The position numbers and the translations under genes are program-made. The notes under the pieces were generated by a model. The model was not told the origin of the DNA. It made no database searches and saw only the letters and a list, made by a program, of their open reading frames with translations. From contig JADCRB010000124.1 of assembly GCA_021464245.1 (NCBI GenBank), positions 62,001 to 126,000 on the forward strand: a stretch of 64,000 nucleotides of DNA, given 5' to 3'. Origin of the DNA: Carallia brachiata (Eukaryota > Streptophyta > Magnoliopsida > Malpighiales > Rhizophoraceae). Numbering within the stretch: the first letter of the stretch is position 1; each line of letters begins with the position of its first letter. This document shows, piece by piece, positions 63,450 to 64,000 of the stretch.

Positions 63450-63752
63450 TCAAAGAGCAAACGTTTGGAAACAGCGGAGACCATCCAAAAAAGGTGCGAA
63501 GGCCTTGACATACATTGACGAATTACTTGCCAGCTGCTCTGTAGTAGTAGTAGTAGTAGTAGTTGTGGAAGAACTCTTTGCAGGCTCCTTAGCTTTGCCG
63601 CTGCCAATTATATCTGATCCACTGGTGTTGTTTGCCGCCGACTTCTTCTTTGTCACCGGGAGAGAAGACGGAGGCAGTGGCCATGGCACCCCAAATTCAT
63701 CACCGAAGAAGTCTGCACAGATTCCGCTACGTGATATACCCCATATAGACAT
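63450..63752 (-). CDS. Small plant protein with C-terminal FxPxLDGLxCFxTF motif
   Basis: Single exon, 100 residues, ATG at 63752 (MSIWGISRSG). The N-terminal part reads FFGDEFGVPWPLPPSSLP, the middle is a Ser/Thr run encoded by a GTA/ACT triplet microsatellite (63541-63562), and the end reads VKAFAPFLDGLRCFQTFAL. The ending resembles the APxxDGLxCFET terminus of short plant proteins induced by elicitors or wounding, as I recall them. No signal peptide or membrane helix. Function unknown. The codon use and the clear N- and C-terminal blocks make it more credible than the opposite-strand frame over the same DNA. Confidence 0.5.
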   Translation of the reverse strand: MSIWGISRSGICADFFGDEFGVPWPLPPSSLPVTKKKSAANNTSGSDIIGSGKAKEPAKSSSTTTTTTTTTEQLASNSSMYVKAFAPFLDGLRCFQTFAL

Positions 63753-64000
63753 GATTGAATGATATATTGTTACCAATTGTATTATAGTTTTATCGGTCAC
63801 AAATCACAACGAAGAATATCAACAATTCTACTGAAACGAAGTTTAGTTACGGAATTCAATTAGGGGGAGGGGAATTATGGAAAGGCAACGGGGACGCGAC
63901 GCAAGGCTTGGCTTGGAATAATAATATTGGAATTGGACTGCTAATGCTAGCTGATCATTAATTAATGTTATTTGTTAATGCCAAGCATTGTTGTGTATAT

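Noticed and set aside
63412..63762. Plus-strand 116-codon frame with a poly-Val run
   Set aside because: The poly-Val comes from the GTA triplet repeat; the minus-strand frame has better start and conserved-looking ends.

Overview
This 64 kb window is nuclear DNA of a flowering plant, almost certainly a eudicot. The background is AT-rich, introns are short GT-AG, and the gene families are plant ones (WAT1, NAC, NGATHA-type B3, MTP1). I cannot name the species. A real gene occurs about every 8 kb, separated by AT-rich sequence, microsatellites, MITE-like fold-backs and two LTR retroelements.

Layout. 1-1428 (-): 5' part of a WAT1-type transporter running off the left edge. 1458-5095: a decayed Ty1/copia LTR element (target duplication TCTAG), inserted 29 bp upstream of that gene's ATG and separating it from its promoter. 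6760-13294 (-): a twelve-exon NUP98 nucleoporin. 15.6-17.1 kb: degenerate sequence with a copia reverse-transcriptase scrap. 20042-23569 (+): a membrane-tethered NAC factor (NTL type). 23.6-34.7 kb: no gene I can support. 34739-36046 (-): an NGATHA-like B3 regulator. 37755-38872 (+): an unprocessed TIM13 pseudogene. 40498-41764 (-): an MTP1-type zinc/proton antiporter with a 5'-UTR intron. 43.7-51.4 kb: a nested repeat island with a direct duplication, a 0.87 kb inverted repeat, a second LTR element (target duplication GTATC) inside the inverted repeat, a Mutator-like MITE (9 bp duplication) inside that element, and another MITE in the right-hand direct copy. 53.4 kb: a small Cys-rich reading frame. 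59079-61610 (+): a START-domain lipid-binding protein. 63450-63752 (-): a small plant protein.

The genes do not form a pathway. They are independent loci for transport, the nuclear pore, transcription, zinc storage and lipid binding. Two themes cross the window. First, at least four well-conserved genes carry one- or two-base indels that break the frame although splice sites and flanking frames are intact. This looks like uncorrected assembly indels rather than gene death; the TIM13 copy, with substitution-type stops and a lost cysteine, does look dead. Second, both LTR elements share an unusual sequence directly after the LTR, in place of a normal TGG-type primer binding site.
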